Positions 6,951 through 13,805 of a DNA stretch of 31,001 bases are shown piece by piece. Below the pieces are notes generated by a model. The model did not search any database and was not told the origin of the DNA. It was given only the letters and a program-made list of their open reading frames with translations. The DNA is from Veillonella sp. DNF00869 (GTDB lineage Bacteria; Bacillota; Negativicutes; Veillonellales; Veillonellaceae), in contig NZ_KQ960765.1 in assembly GCF_001553345.1 (NCBI RefSeq), forward strand, positions 486 to 31,486, given 5' to 3'. The translations under genes were made by a program, and so were the position numbers. Position 1 is the stretch's first letter. The number at the start of each line of letters is the position of its first letter.

Positions 6951-7517
6951 ATGAAAGAACAAGCTATAATGGGTGTACGCCAATTATTAGAAGGTCTTGA
7001 TATCAATTTAGAGACAAAGGGCATGACAGATACGCCCAAACGTGTAGCTACGCTGTTTGAAGGCTTGTTTTCTGGGTGTCATAGCACTGGAAAAGAGGCG
7101 TTAGGTGATGTATATCCTACGGAGCATACAGGCCTTGTATCAGTGAATCACATCCCCTTTTATTCGATTTGCGAACATCATTTAATGCCTTTCTATGGCA
7201 AAGTACATATTGTGTATCAACCACGAGATGGTAAAGTATTTGGCTTGGGCCGATTGAAAGCATTAGTGGATGTCTATGCCAAGCGCCCACAATTACAGGA
7301 ACGATTGACCCATGACATTGCCACATCTTTAGTGGAAGAGGGCAATGTATTGGGTGCCATGGTAATGGTAGAAGCCACCCATTTGTGTATGCTTATGAAA
7401 GGCGAAGTGGCACAGGAAACTGTGGCAAAAACGATGGTGGCCACAGGTATACTAGAGCCCATGGGGACATTACGCGAGGAAGCATTGGTGTTATTAGGAG
7501 GTAACGATCATGTTTAA
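6951..7517 (+). CDS. folE: GTP cyclohydrolase I
   Basis: A 188-residue enzyme converting GTP to 7,8-dihydroneopterin triphosphate, the first step of folate synthesis. Visible motifs: DTPKRVATLFEGL, then YSICEHHLMPFYGKVHIVY with Zn ligands C74 and H77, GLGRLKALVDVYAKRPQLQE, and THLCMLMKG with the third Zn ligand C146. Length is normal for bacterial FolE (about 185-225). An in-frame ATG at 6945 directly abuts AGGAG (6940-6944) and so cannot use it; the ATG at 6951 gives 6-nt spacing and is preferred. The 3' end overlaps folP by 8 nt. Cytoplasmic, homodecameric in the family. Confidence 0.96.
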   Translation: MKEQAIMGVRQLLEGLDINLETKGMTDTPKRVATLFEGLFSGCHSTGKEALGDVYPTEHTGLVSVNHIPFYSICEHHLMPFYGKVHIVYQPRDGKVFGLGRLKALVDVYAKRPQLQERLTHDIATSLVEEGNVLGAMVMVEATHLCMLMKGEVAQETVAKTMVATGILEPMGTLREEALVLLGGNDHV

Positions 7518-8343
7518 GTACCGCAAGTACAACTGGCAAGATGGTAAACAATTAGAGCTAAAAGACCGTACATTAATTATGGGAATTTTGAATGGAACTC
7601 CAGATTCTTTTTCTGATGGAGGTCGTTACAATACTTCTGATACAGCCGTAGCCCATGCAAAACTAATGATAGAACAAGGGGCAGATATTCTTGACGTAGG
7701 CGTTGAATCTACGCGTCCTGGGCATACACAAATCTCTGTAGCAGAAGAATTAGAACGTATGAAAGAAGTGCTGTTGCCTGTTCTAGAATGCTCTACTGTG
7801 CCTGTATCTGTGGATACATACCGAGCAGAAACAGCTGATTTTGCCTTATCTCAGGGGGCTCATATATTGAATGATATATGGGGCTTAAAATATGATAAGG
7901 ACATGGCAGCGGTAGCGGCAAAATATGATGTGCCAGTCATCATTATGCACAATCAAAATAGTACTGATTACGATGACATTATCGATGATATGAAGGCATT
8001 TTTCTTCTCCTCGGTGGATCTAGCTTTGAAAGAAGGAGTAAAACCACAAAATATTTGGCTTGATCCAGGCATTGGTTTTGGCAAAGATTATGCTCAAAAT
8101 GTGGAAGTGATCCAACGGTTAGGAGAAATTACAGTGTATGAATATCCTGTTTTATTGGCGCCTAGCCGTAAGCGTTTCATCGGAACCATACTAAATGATA
8201 TTCCCGTGGATCAACGAGATGAAGGAACGGTAGCTACTTGTATTACAGGGATGATTCAAGGTGTAGATATGGTGCGAGTTCATAATGTGGAAATGCATAA
8301 GAGGGCAATTACCGTAGCAGATGTACTATTACGAGGTGAGTAA
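7510..8343 (+). CDS. folP: Dihydropteroate synthase with altered loop residues
   Basis: A 277-residue TIM-barrel enzyme that condenses 6-hydroxymethyl-7,8-dihydropterin diphosphate with p-aminobenzoate to dihydropteroate; it is the sulfonamide target. Motifs: MGILNGTPDSFSDGG (loop 1), DVGVESTRPG (loop 2), SVDTYRAE, LNDIWG, WLDPGIGFGKD, PSRKRFIG and MVRVHNVEMH. Two usually conserved positions differ: loop 1 commonly reads NVTPDSF but here NGTPDSF, and loop 2 commonly reads GGESTRPG but here GVESTRPG. The rest of the active site looks intact. Length is normal. It overlaps folE by 8 nt and ends TAATG over the folB start, so translational coupling is likely. Confidence 0.96.
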   Translation: MFKYRKYNWQDGKQLELKDRTLIMGILNGTPDSFSDGGRYNTSDTAVAHAKLMIEQGADILDVGVESTRPGHTQISVAEELERMKEVLLPVLECSTVPVSVDTYRAETADFALSQGAHILNDIWGLKYDKDMAAVAAKYDVPVIIMHNQNSTDYDDIIDDMKAFFFSSVDLALKEGVKPQNIWLDPGIGFGKDYAQNVEVIQRLGEITVYEYPVLLAPSRKRFIGTILNDIPVDQRDEGTVATCITGMIQGVDMVRVHNVEMHKRAITVADVLLRGE

Positions 8344-8705
8344 TGGACAGAATTAATTTGAGAAACATGGCATTCTATGGGTATCATGGTAATCTACCAA
8401 GCGAAAATGAATTAGGTCAACGATTCTTTGTGGATATTTCTATTGGTGTAGATTTGACGAAACCTGGACAATCTGACAGTATTGAAGATTCTATTAATTA
8501 TGCAGATGTATACGAACGGACAAAAGCTATTGTAGAAGGACCGTCACAACGACTGATTGAACGGGTGGGTACACTCATTGCAGATGATTTATGGAATACC
8601 TATCAAGGGATTGTAGGGCTTTCAGTGACAGTGCGCAAGCCAGAAGCGCCGATCCCCGGTGTGCTAGATTATGTAGAAGTAGTGATTACACGAGGGCAAT
8701 TATAA
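8343..8705 (+). CDS. folB: Dihydroneopterin aldolase
   Basis: A 120-residue enzyme that cleaves 7,8-dihydroneopterin to 6-hydroxymethyl-7,8-dihydropterin and glycolaldehyde. It shows the family hallmarks YGYHGNLPSENELGQRF (with the conserved Glu of the ENE motif), SINYADVYERTK, RLIERVGTLIADDL and VTVRKPEAPIPGVLDYV with the catalytic Lys of the RKP motif. Length matches the family (about 120). The start codon overlaps the folP stop as TAATG, and its own stop overlaps the folK start in the same way. It probably forms an octamer in the cytoplasm, as family members do. Confidence 0.95.
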   Translation: MDRINLRNMAFYGYHGNLPSENELGQRFFVDISIGVDLTKPGQSDSIEDSINYADVYERTKAIVEGPSQRLIERVGTLIADDLWNTYQGIVGLSVTVRKPEAPIPGVLDYVEVVITRGQL

Positions 8706-9184
8706 TGTATACCTATTATATTGGTATCGGTTCTAATCTAGGTGACCGAGAAGGATATTTAGCATTTGCGGTGAATCAACTAGTAGGTATACAAGGTGTA
8801 ACTGGCGTAGAGCATTCGAACTGGATAGAAACGCCACCATGGGGGCCAGTGGAACAAGGACTTTTTTTAAATGGGATTCTGAAAGTAAAGTCCACCTTAG
8901 AACCTCTGACCATGCTAGAAACTATATGGCATATTGAGCGTTTAGCGGGTAGACAGAGAGAGATCCATTGGGGACCTAGAACATTAGATTTAGATATTGT
9001 GTGGATAGAAACTGAAGCAGGTCAAGTTGTGTGCGTGGAAGAAGCTAATTTAGTGGTACCTCATCCCTATTTTTGGAAACGCCAATTTGTGTTGGAACCG
9101 TTGCGAGAGGTGTATCCTCACTTTTCCTATGAAGGAGTATCTATTTCTGATCGAATAGAAGAGTTACGAGTATTGGAGTCTTAA
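8705..9184 (+). CDS. folK: 2-amino-4-hydroxy-6-hydroxymethyldihydropteridine pyrophosphokinase
   Basis: A 159-residue enzyme that transfers pyrophosphate from ATP to 6-hydroxymethyl-7,8-dihydropterin, supplying the FolP substrate. Motifs: YIGIGSNLGDREGYL at the N-terminus, ETPPWGPVEQGLFLNG, and the HPPK signature GPRTLDLDIVW with the two Mg-binding Asp residues, then VVPHPYFWKRQFVLEPL. Length is normal (about 160). The frame is open upstream within folB from 8591, but the ATG at 8705 overlapping the folB TAA (TAATG) starts exactly at the family N-terminus and is the real start. It closes the ABC-F-folE-folP-folB-folK unit. No terminator is visible in the next 100 nt. Confidence 0.95.
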   Translation: MYTYYIGIGSNLGDREGYLAFAVNQLVGIQGVTGVEHSNWIETPPWGPVEQGLFLNGILKVKSTLEPLTMLETIWHIERLAGRQREIHWGPRTLDLDIVWIETEAGQVVCVEEANLVVPHPYFWKRQFVLEPLREVYPHFSYEGVSISDRIEELRVLES

Positions 9185-9229
9185 CAGACATTACACATAG
9201 CCTATTGTATTTACTTAGGCCTGTTGGTA

Positions 9230-9258
9230 TTGCGACAACAGTATATCTGCAGTATAGG
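9230..9258 (+). promoter_or_regulatory. Possible promoter of the glycosidase gene
   Basis: TTGCGA (9230-9235), 17 nt, TATAGG (9253-9258), ending 27 nt before the start at 9286. The -10 box is weak, so read-through from the folate operon could also supply transcription. Confidence 0.35.
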
Positions 9259-9285
9259 ATAGGAATAGATAAAGGAGCATATTAT

Positions 9286-10230
9286 ATGGGTTCTTTTTTT
9301 AGAAAAGGATGGGTAAAATTTATCCTTCTCATGTTTATATTTACAGCTATTACATCACCTATCGTGGTGTTGTTTGGCCCTTTTGATAACATTAAACGCA
9401 CTGTAGTAGGTGCTATTTTACGGTCTCGACATCCACATTATATTACGTGGCTCTATACGCCTGAAGAAATACAAAAAATTGTGGGTACAGTTGGGACTGG
9501 TGAAAACCAAGAATTATTTAAGTTTGATGTAAAAGAAGATACTACATTGAATTTGCGTAAAATTGAGTCTAATCGGTATACGGGATATTTACTAGAAATT
9601 CCAGATCCACGAAGAGTTCAGGTAGCTACAGCACCTCATCTTAATGAAAAAGGCGAGACGACTAGTAATATTGCTCGTTTGAATGGGGCAGTAGCGGCTA
9701 TTAATGGGGGTGGATTCCATGACCCTAATGGGACAGGAACAGGGCGTTCTCCGTATGGATTTATCTTGCATGATGGAGAGTATGTATTAGGTAAAGATGT
9801 AGGACCTGATGAAGATGTAGATTTCATTGGTTTTACGAAATCTGGTAACTTAATTGCTGGTACGTACAACAAGCGTGAATTGAAAGAGATGGGAGCCAAA
9901 GAAGGTTTAACTTTCGGTCCACCGCTTATCGTAAATGGTAAGAAGATGATTACTGATGGTGATGGTGGCTGGGGCATTGGACCTAGAACAGCCATTGCTC
10001 AAAAGAAAGATGGGACGGTCCTATTCTTAGTCATTGATGGACGTCAAGCCTACTCTGCTGGAGCTACTTTGCGTGATGTGCAAGATATTTTATACCAAGA
10101 AGGGGCTGTGATTGCAGCTAATTTGGATGGTGGTTCTAGCACCACGTTGTTCTATAATGGTAAAACTGTGAACAAGCCTGCAGATTTGTTAGGTGAACGC
10201 ATGATTCCTACTGTATTTATCGTGAAATAG
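9286..10230 (+). CDS. Membrane-anchored phosphodiester glycosidase (NAGPA domain) family protein
   Basis: A 314-residue protein with an N-terminal membrane segment (FILLMFIFTAITSPIVVLFG, about residues 12-31) and a NAGPA-type domain. Visible motifs are INGGGFHDPNG (about 139-149), GPPLIVNGKK (about 211), RTAIAQ (about 234) and NLDGGSSTTLFYNG (about 279). The family includes the human enzyme that uncovers mannose 6-phosphate by removing GlcNAc, and many bacterial envelope proteins. Here it would act outside the cytoplasmic membrane on a sugar phosphodiester, possibly an envelope glycopolymer; the substrate is unknown. The start at 9286 is chosen because AAAGGAG at 9271-9277 gives 8-nt spacing and the hydrophobic anchor follows; longer frames from 9205 have no such site. 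The unknown gene at 10239 follows after 8 nt. Confidence 0.87.
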   Translation: MGSFFRKGWVKFILLMFIFTAITSPIVVLFGPFDNIKRTVVGAILRSRHPHYITWLYTPEEIQKIVGTVGTGENQELFKFDVKEDTTLNLRKIESNRYTGYLLEIPDPRRVQVATAPHLNEKGETTSNIARLNGAVAAINGGGFHDPNGTGTGRSPYGFILHDGEYVLGKDVGPDEDVDFIGFTKSGNLIAGTYNKRELKEMGAKEGLTFGPPLIVNGKKMITDGDGGWGIGPRTAIAQKKDGTVLFLVIDGRQAYSAGATLRDVQDILYQEGAVIAANLDGGSSTTLFYNGKTVNKPADLLGERMIPTVFIVK

Positions 10231-10238
10231 GAGAGTCT

Positions 10239-11141
10239 ATGAATACCTTTGGAAAAGTAACAACAGCCTTTTTGCTAGGCTTAGTTTTGCAAGGTGGTGT
10301 CTACCTGTATTTAGACCAAGTATACTTAGCGCCTACTACAAATTTTCAGGTGATCAATGGCGAGGAAGTAGATAAAAACTTTCCAGATGTGAAAGAGGGA
10401 ACTCGCTATTACTCTCATGACCATAAATATATGGCTGTAGTGGAACAAAATCGTGTGGATATATACACGGCTGGTAAAGAAGCTCCTGTTACATTGGATT
10501 TAAAAGAACGGGAAGTATCTTATTTTGAATGGATGTCGGATCGTGATTTAGCCATTGTTGGTTTGTTCGGCGGCCGTCATAATGATGTGATGTTAGCTCG
10601 TATTGACCCTGAAGCACCAGAACATGAAATTGATACAACTATTAATTCTGTTCCTAATGGATCGCGTATTACAGATGTGGCGTACTCTGCGGCAACGAAT
10701 GTAGTCTACATGAAGGTCCGTGTCGGAGACGGTGCATATCGTGTATATCGTACAGATGCAAACTATGATACGCGTCGTGTTTATATGCAAGCTTCTGATA
10801 TTGGGCGTATCGGCATGTTCTACAATGAAGATCGGTTCTTCTATGATAATGTACGTACTGGAGATGTATTTATGTTTAATGGTACAGAAGGTGGATGGCG
10901 TGCCATCAACCCTCCAGGAAAATTCCGTTTAATCGGTGTTACCCAAGGACAATTGATTTACATTGTTAAAGTGGATGATAAAAATCGTGCCTTAGAGGCC
11001 TATGAAGGTAAACTAGGGGTAGGTTTTAATAAAGTTTATACCTATGATAACCCAACAGAATTATCAGAAATTACTGTAGATTCTATTTTAAAGGATAAAG
11101 AGTCTGCTAAAGATAGCGGTTCTTCTGAGAAAAAGCAATAA
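10239..11141 (+). CDS. Unknown membrane-anchored protein next to the glycosidase
   Basis: A 300-residue protein I do not recognise as a named family. An N-terminal hydrophobic segment (TTAFLLGLVLQGGVYLYL, about residues 8-25) looks like an uncleaved anchor. The rest is soluble, acidic and rich in short beta-type stretches: SHDHKYMAVVEQNRVDIY, SYFEWMSDRDLAIVGLFGGR and VVYMKVRVGDGAYRVYRTD. These recurring units of about 45-50 residues suggest a beta-propeller-like fold; this is a guess from pattern. The C-terminus is Lys/Ser/Glu-rich and probably disordered. AGGAGAG precedes the ATG. It starts 8 nt after the glycosidase gene, so the two are surely co-transcribed and may form an extracytoplasmic envelope complex. 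No catalytic motif was seen. Confidence 0.75.
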   Translation: MNTFGKVTTAFLLGLVLQGGVYLYLDQVYLAPTTNFQVINGEEVDKNFPDVKEGTRYYSHDHKYMAVVEQNRVDIYTAGKEAPVTLDLKEREVSYFEWMSDRDLAIVGLFGGRHNDVMLARIDPEAPEHEIDTTINSVPNGSRITDVAYSAATNVVYMKVRVGDGAYRVYRTDANYDTRRVYMQASDIGRIGMFYNEDRFFYDNVRTGDVFMFNGTEGGWRAINPPGKFRLIGVTQGQLIYIVKVDDKNRALEAYEGKLGVGFNKVYTYDNPTELSEITVDSILKDKESAKDSGSSEKKQ

Positions 11142-11152
11142 AGAGTTATACG

Positions 11153-11199
11153 ATACATGTAACTTTCAGTAATAAAATTCACTGTCTTTCATAAAAAGC
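11153..11199. repeat. Upstream copy of a shared ATACATGTAACT motif block
   Basis: ATACATGTAACT (11153-11164), TAAAATTCA (11173-11181) and AAAAAGC (11193-11199). The same three blocks in the same order and similar spacing recur at 11645-11686 upstream of the carboxyltransferase promoter. It lies in the spacer before the 106-residue gene. Confidence 0.6.
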
Positions 11200-11260
11200 T
11201 ATAACAATTAGTCATAATAGAAACAAAATTGTGGGACATATGGAAAGAAGGAACTAAAAA

Positions 11261-11581
11261 ATGGCGAAATTTAAAATCCAAAAAGGATTAAGTGATGCGG
11301 ACATGATGAAAGGGTTTGTGGAAACAGAAACCTTTGAGACTGCTATATTGAAAGATAATGCCAGTACAGGTAACAAACTAGGGGCCAAAGTAAAGTCACA
11401 TAAAACGGAAGATGATTTTTATCAAGAGTTTTTAACAGAGCGGATAAAAACAGAAATTGGCAAGTTGTTGCTAGCGATAAAAATGGATTATTTTAAAGAG
11501 GATGTAAAAGACTTTTCTATTCAGGTAAAACGAAATGGTCAACATATTGTGTTAGAAACAGCGCCTAAAAAAGTGAAATAG
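11261..11581 (+). CDS. Hypothetical 106-residue protein
   Basis: A small, charged, probably cytoplasmic protein starting MAKFKIQKGLSDADMMKGFV and ending ETAPKKVK. No membrane segment, signal peptide or known motif was seen. The middle (DDFYQEFLTERIKTEIGKLL) looks helical, and the C-terminal part (FSIQVKRNGQHIVLETAP) looks like beta strands. GAAGGA precedes the ATG. It stands alone between the glycosidase pair and the carboxyltransferase gene, and its spacer shares a motif block with that of the carboxyltransferase, which hints at common control. I do not recognise the family. Steady coding over 106 codons with a good start makes it likely to be real. Confidence 0.7.
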   Translation: MAKFKIQKGLSDADMMKGFVETETFETAILKDNASTGNKLGAKVKSHKTEDDFYQEFLTERIKTEIGKLLLAIKMDYFKEDVKDFSIQVKRNGQHIVLETAPKKVK

Positions 11582-11644
11582 ATATACATCAGTTGACAAT
11601 GAATATCGAAACAAAAGTGGTGAAATTCCTCTAAAATAGTGGCT

Positions 11645-11686
11645 ATACATGTAACTACATCGATAAAATTCATATGATTAAAAAGC
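11645..11686. repeat. Downstream copy of the ATACATGTAACT motif block
   Basis: ATACATGTAACT (11645-11656), ATAAAATTCA (11663-11672) and AAAAAGC (11680-11686), matching the block at 11153-11199. It ends 11 nt before the -35 box of the carboxyltransferase promoter, a place suited to an activator or repressor site. Confidence 0.6.
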
Positions 11687-11697
11687 ATGTATTTAGG

Positions 11698-11726
11698 TTG
11701 ACAAAGATGGCGTTTAGTAGTCTAAT
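11698..11726 (+). promoter_or_regulatory. Promoter of the carboxyltransferase gene
   Basis: TTGACA (11698-11703), 17 nt, TCTAAT (11721-11726). A long leader of about 105 nt follows before the start codon. It begins with a near-palindrome, ATACATGAG (11742-11750) with CTCATGTAT (11761-11769) plus an inner TAAC/GTTA pair, which could be a leader hairpin or an operator just past the start of transcription. Confidence 0.7.
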
Positions 11727-11837
11727 ATAGTTATGTACATTATACATGAGATAACTGTTACTCATGTATTTAATAATTCCCTCTCTATCAGGTGGTAGAG
11801 TCTTGATAGAAAAGGGTCAATGTGAAGGAGAAGGATT

Positions 11838-13244
11838 ATGAGTGCAAAAAGAGTAAGATTAGTAGAAACAGTTCTTCGTGATGGTCATCAATCTATCTTG
11901 GCTACACGTATGCGTATGAGCCATATGCTTCCAGCATTACAACAATTGGATGAAATTGGTTATGATGCTTTGGAATGCTGGGGTGGTGCAACATTCGATA
12001 GCTGTATCCGTTTCTTGGATGAAAACCCATGGGAACGTCTTCGTACATTAAAAGCAAACTTAAAAAACACACCATTGCAAATGTTACTTCGTGGCCAAAA
12101 CTTATTGGGTTACAAACATTATGCTGATGATGTAGTAGAAGCATTCGTTCGCAAAGCAAAAGAAAATGGTATGGACCGCATCCGTATTTTCGACGCATTG
12201 AACGATCCTCGCAACATGCGTGCTGCTATCGAAGCTGGTAACAAAGCAGGCGTTCATGTACAAGGTACTATGGTTTATACAATCAGCCCTGTACACACTA
12301 ACGAAAGCTTCGTAAAAGTAGCTAAAGAATTGAAAGAAATGGGTATTGATTCCCTTTGCATCAAAGATATGTCCGGCTTATTAGCTCCATACGATGCAGA
12401 ATCCCTAGTAAAAGACTTACGCAAAGAATTTGGCGAAAAATTTGATATCGACTTACACAGCCATTTCACTTGCGGTTTAGCATCTGCTACATACTTAAAA
12501 GCAGTAGAAGCTGGCGTTGATATCATCGACACTGCATTGAGCCCATTCGGCCATGCAACTAGCCAACCTGCTACTGAATCTATCGTTGAAATCTTCAAAA
12601 ACACTCCATACGATACTGGTTTAGATCTTGCTAAAATGCGTGAATTAGCTACATACTTCCGTGGCGTTCGTAAAGAAATCGCTGATGAATTCGGCTTGAC
12701 TCCAGCTCATGAAGTATTGCCAGAAGTTCGTCATTACCAAATTCCTGGTGGTATGTTGTCCAATACTCAAAATCAATTGAAAGAAATGGGTATGGCTGAC
12801 AAATTCTTCGACGTAATGGATGAAATGCCTCGCGTTCGTGAAGATCTTGGTTTCCCTCCATTGGTAACTCCAACATCTCAAATCGTTGGTACAATGGCTA
12901 TGATGAACGTGTTGTTCCAATCCCAAGGATTGCCTCGTTACAACACTACACCAGCTGAAGTAAAAGACCTAGTTCGTGGTAAATACGGTCAACTTCCAGC
13001 GGCTGTAAAACCAGAAATCAAAGAATTAATCATTGGCGACGAAACTCCTATCACTCATCGTCCAGCTGATGACGTAGCTCCAGAAATGGAAAAAATGCGT
13101 GCTGATCTTGAAGCTAAAGGCTTCACTGGCGTAACAGAAGAAGACGTATTAACATACGCAATGTTCCCAGAAGTAGCTCTTCAATACTTCGAAAAACATG
13201 CAACACCTGTAACTCAAAAAGTATTGAACTACAAAGGTGAATAG
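11838..13244 (+). CDS. Biotin-dependent carboxyltransferase / oxaloacetate decarboxylase alpha subunit (no biotin domain)
   Basis: A 468-residue protein of the OadA/PycB/transcarboxylase 5S family. It moves CO2 between oxaloacetate and carboxybiotin on a separate carrier protein, giving pyruvate. An N-terminal DRE-TIM barrel has VETVLRDGHQS (D15), SLCIKDMSG (K176, the carboxylated metal-ligand Lys) and DLHSHFTCG (H207, H209); these positions match the known metal site of the family. A C-terminal carboxylase domain follows. There is no biotinyl MKM domain, so the carrier must be encoded elsewhere. Family members work in Na+-pumping oxaloacetate decarboxylase or in the methylmalonyl-CoA pathway of lactate fermenters, fitting Veillonella; which one applies is not decidable here. 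Codons are more biased (many C-ending ATC, GAC, AAC) than in its neighbours, suggesting strong expression. GAAGGAGAAGG precedes the ATG. Confidence 0.9.
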   Translation: MSAKRVRLVETVLRDGHQSILATRMRMSHMLPALQQLDEIGYDALECWGGATFDSCIRFLDENPWERLRTLKANLKNTPLQMLLRGQNLLGYKHYADDVVEAFVRKAKENGMDRIRIFDALNDPRNMRAAIEAGNKAGVHVQGTMVYTISPVHTNESFVKVAKELKEMGIDSLCIKDMSGLLAPYDAESLVKDLRKEFGEKFDIDLHSHFTCGLASATYLKAVEAGVDIIDTALSPFGHATSQPATESIVEIFKNTPYDTGLDLAKMRELATYFRGVRKEIADEFGLTPAHEVLPEVRHYQIPGGMLSNTQNQLKEMGMADKFFDVMDEMPRVREDLGFPPLVTPTSQIVGTMAMMNVLFQSQGLPRYNTTPAEVKDLVRGKYGQLPAAVKPEIKELIIGDETPITHRPADDVAPEMEKMRADLEAKGFTGVTEEDVLTYAMFPEVALQYFEKHATPVTQKVLNYKGE

Positions 13245-13265
13245 TTAATCCTTACATTCACATAT

Positions 13266-13298
13266 AAAAAGCGACCCCCTAGTGGGGTCGCTTTTTAT
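13266..13298 (+). terminator. Rho-independent terminator of the carboxyltransferase gene
   Basis: GCGACCCC (13271-13278) pairs with GGGGTCGC (13284-13291); five A before and TTTTT after extend the stem and complete a very strong, possibly bidirectional terminator 21 nt past the stop codon. Confidence 0.95.
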
Positions 13299-13366
13299 TG
13301 TATATCATGGAGGCATCGTAGTAGTTGCACTCTTTTATAGGAAGTGTACACGGAAATGCCTACATA

Positions 13367-13375
13367 TGCTATAAT
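13367..13375 (+). promoter_or_regulatory. Extended -10 promoter of the DivIC-like gene
   Basis: TGCTATAAT is a perfect extended -10 element (TG at 13367-13368, TATAAT at 13370-13375), 32 nt upstream of the start. No good -35 box is at 17 nt, as is common for extended -10 promoters. Confidence 0.65.
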
Positions 13376-13407
13376 ACAATTATAGATACAATACAGGAGT
13401 GATAGGT

Positions 13408-13707
13408 ATGGCAAATGTAAATGGAAAACCGAAAGGATCGGCAAAGAGAAAAGTAAATAGAAAATTAGACAAAGTTCGCTTAGCCTTGTTTATCTTGTTT
13501 GCCATAGTAGTAGTGCAGCAAGTATATACAATCTATAGTTTACATCAAGAAAAACATCAACTTGAACAGCAGTTGCAAGAATTAAAGAAAGAAAATGAAA
13601 ATTTATCAGAACAAAAGAAGTTATTAGAAGATGATAAACATATCGAAGGTGTAGCACGGGAAGAACTGGGCTTAGTGAAGCCAGGGGAAGTTCCCTATGT
13701 TCGATAA
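13408..13707 (+). CDS. Septum formation initiator, DivIC/FtsB-like
   Basis: A 99-residue bitopic membrane protein: a basic cytoplasmic tail (KPKGSAKRKVNRKLDKVR), one membrane segment (LALFILFAIVVVQQVYTIY), then an extracytoplasmic coiled coil (HQLEQQLQELKKENENLSEQ) and a conserved end, EGVAREELGLVKPGEVPYV. This layout is that of DivIC/FtsB, which joins FtsL and DivIB/FtsQ in the divisome. AGGAG at 13395-13399 gives 8-nt spacing to the ATG at 13408; a GTG at 13399 lies inside that site and is rejected. DivIC-like genes near ppx, tilS, hpt and ftsH are usual in Firmicutes. FtsL is the main alternative but the ELGLVKPGE end favours DivIC/FtsB. Confidence 0.88.
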   Translation: MANVNGKPKGSAKRKVNRKLDKVRLALFILFAIVVVQQVYTIYSLHQEKHQLEQQLQELKKENENLSEQKKLLEDDKHIEGVAREELGLVKPGEVPYVR

Positions 13708-13710
13708 GGG

Positions 13711-13737
13711 AAAGTGATACAAGAGTATCACTTTTTT
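13711..13737 (+). terminator. Terminator after the DivIC-like gene
   Basis: A perfect 10-bp stem (13711-13720 with 13725-13734), AAGA loop, then TTTT. It separates the division gene from ppx. Confidence 0.9.
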
Positions 13738-13805
13738 TGTGTGTACCATGGATAGACTATAGATATGATTATAAATAACTAAGGATAGAAAGTTGAGCGA
13801 TAGAA

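Noticed and set aside
8591..8704. N-terminal extension of FolK into folB
   Set aside because: The HPPK N-terminal motif starts exactly at the ATG at 8705, which overlaps the folB stop as TAATG.
11902..12926. Long minus-strand open frames within the carboxyltransferase gene
   Set aside because: They are antisense to a gene with clear family motifs and biased codons, and show no starts or motifs of their own.
11838..13244. Complete pyruvate carboxylase or full-length OadA with biotin domain
   Set aside because: There is no ATP-grasp domain and no MKM biotin-attachment motif; the protein ends after the carboxylase domain.
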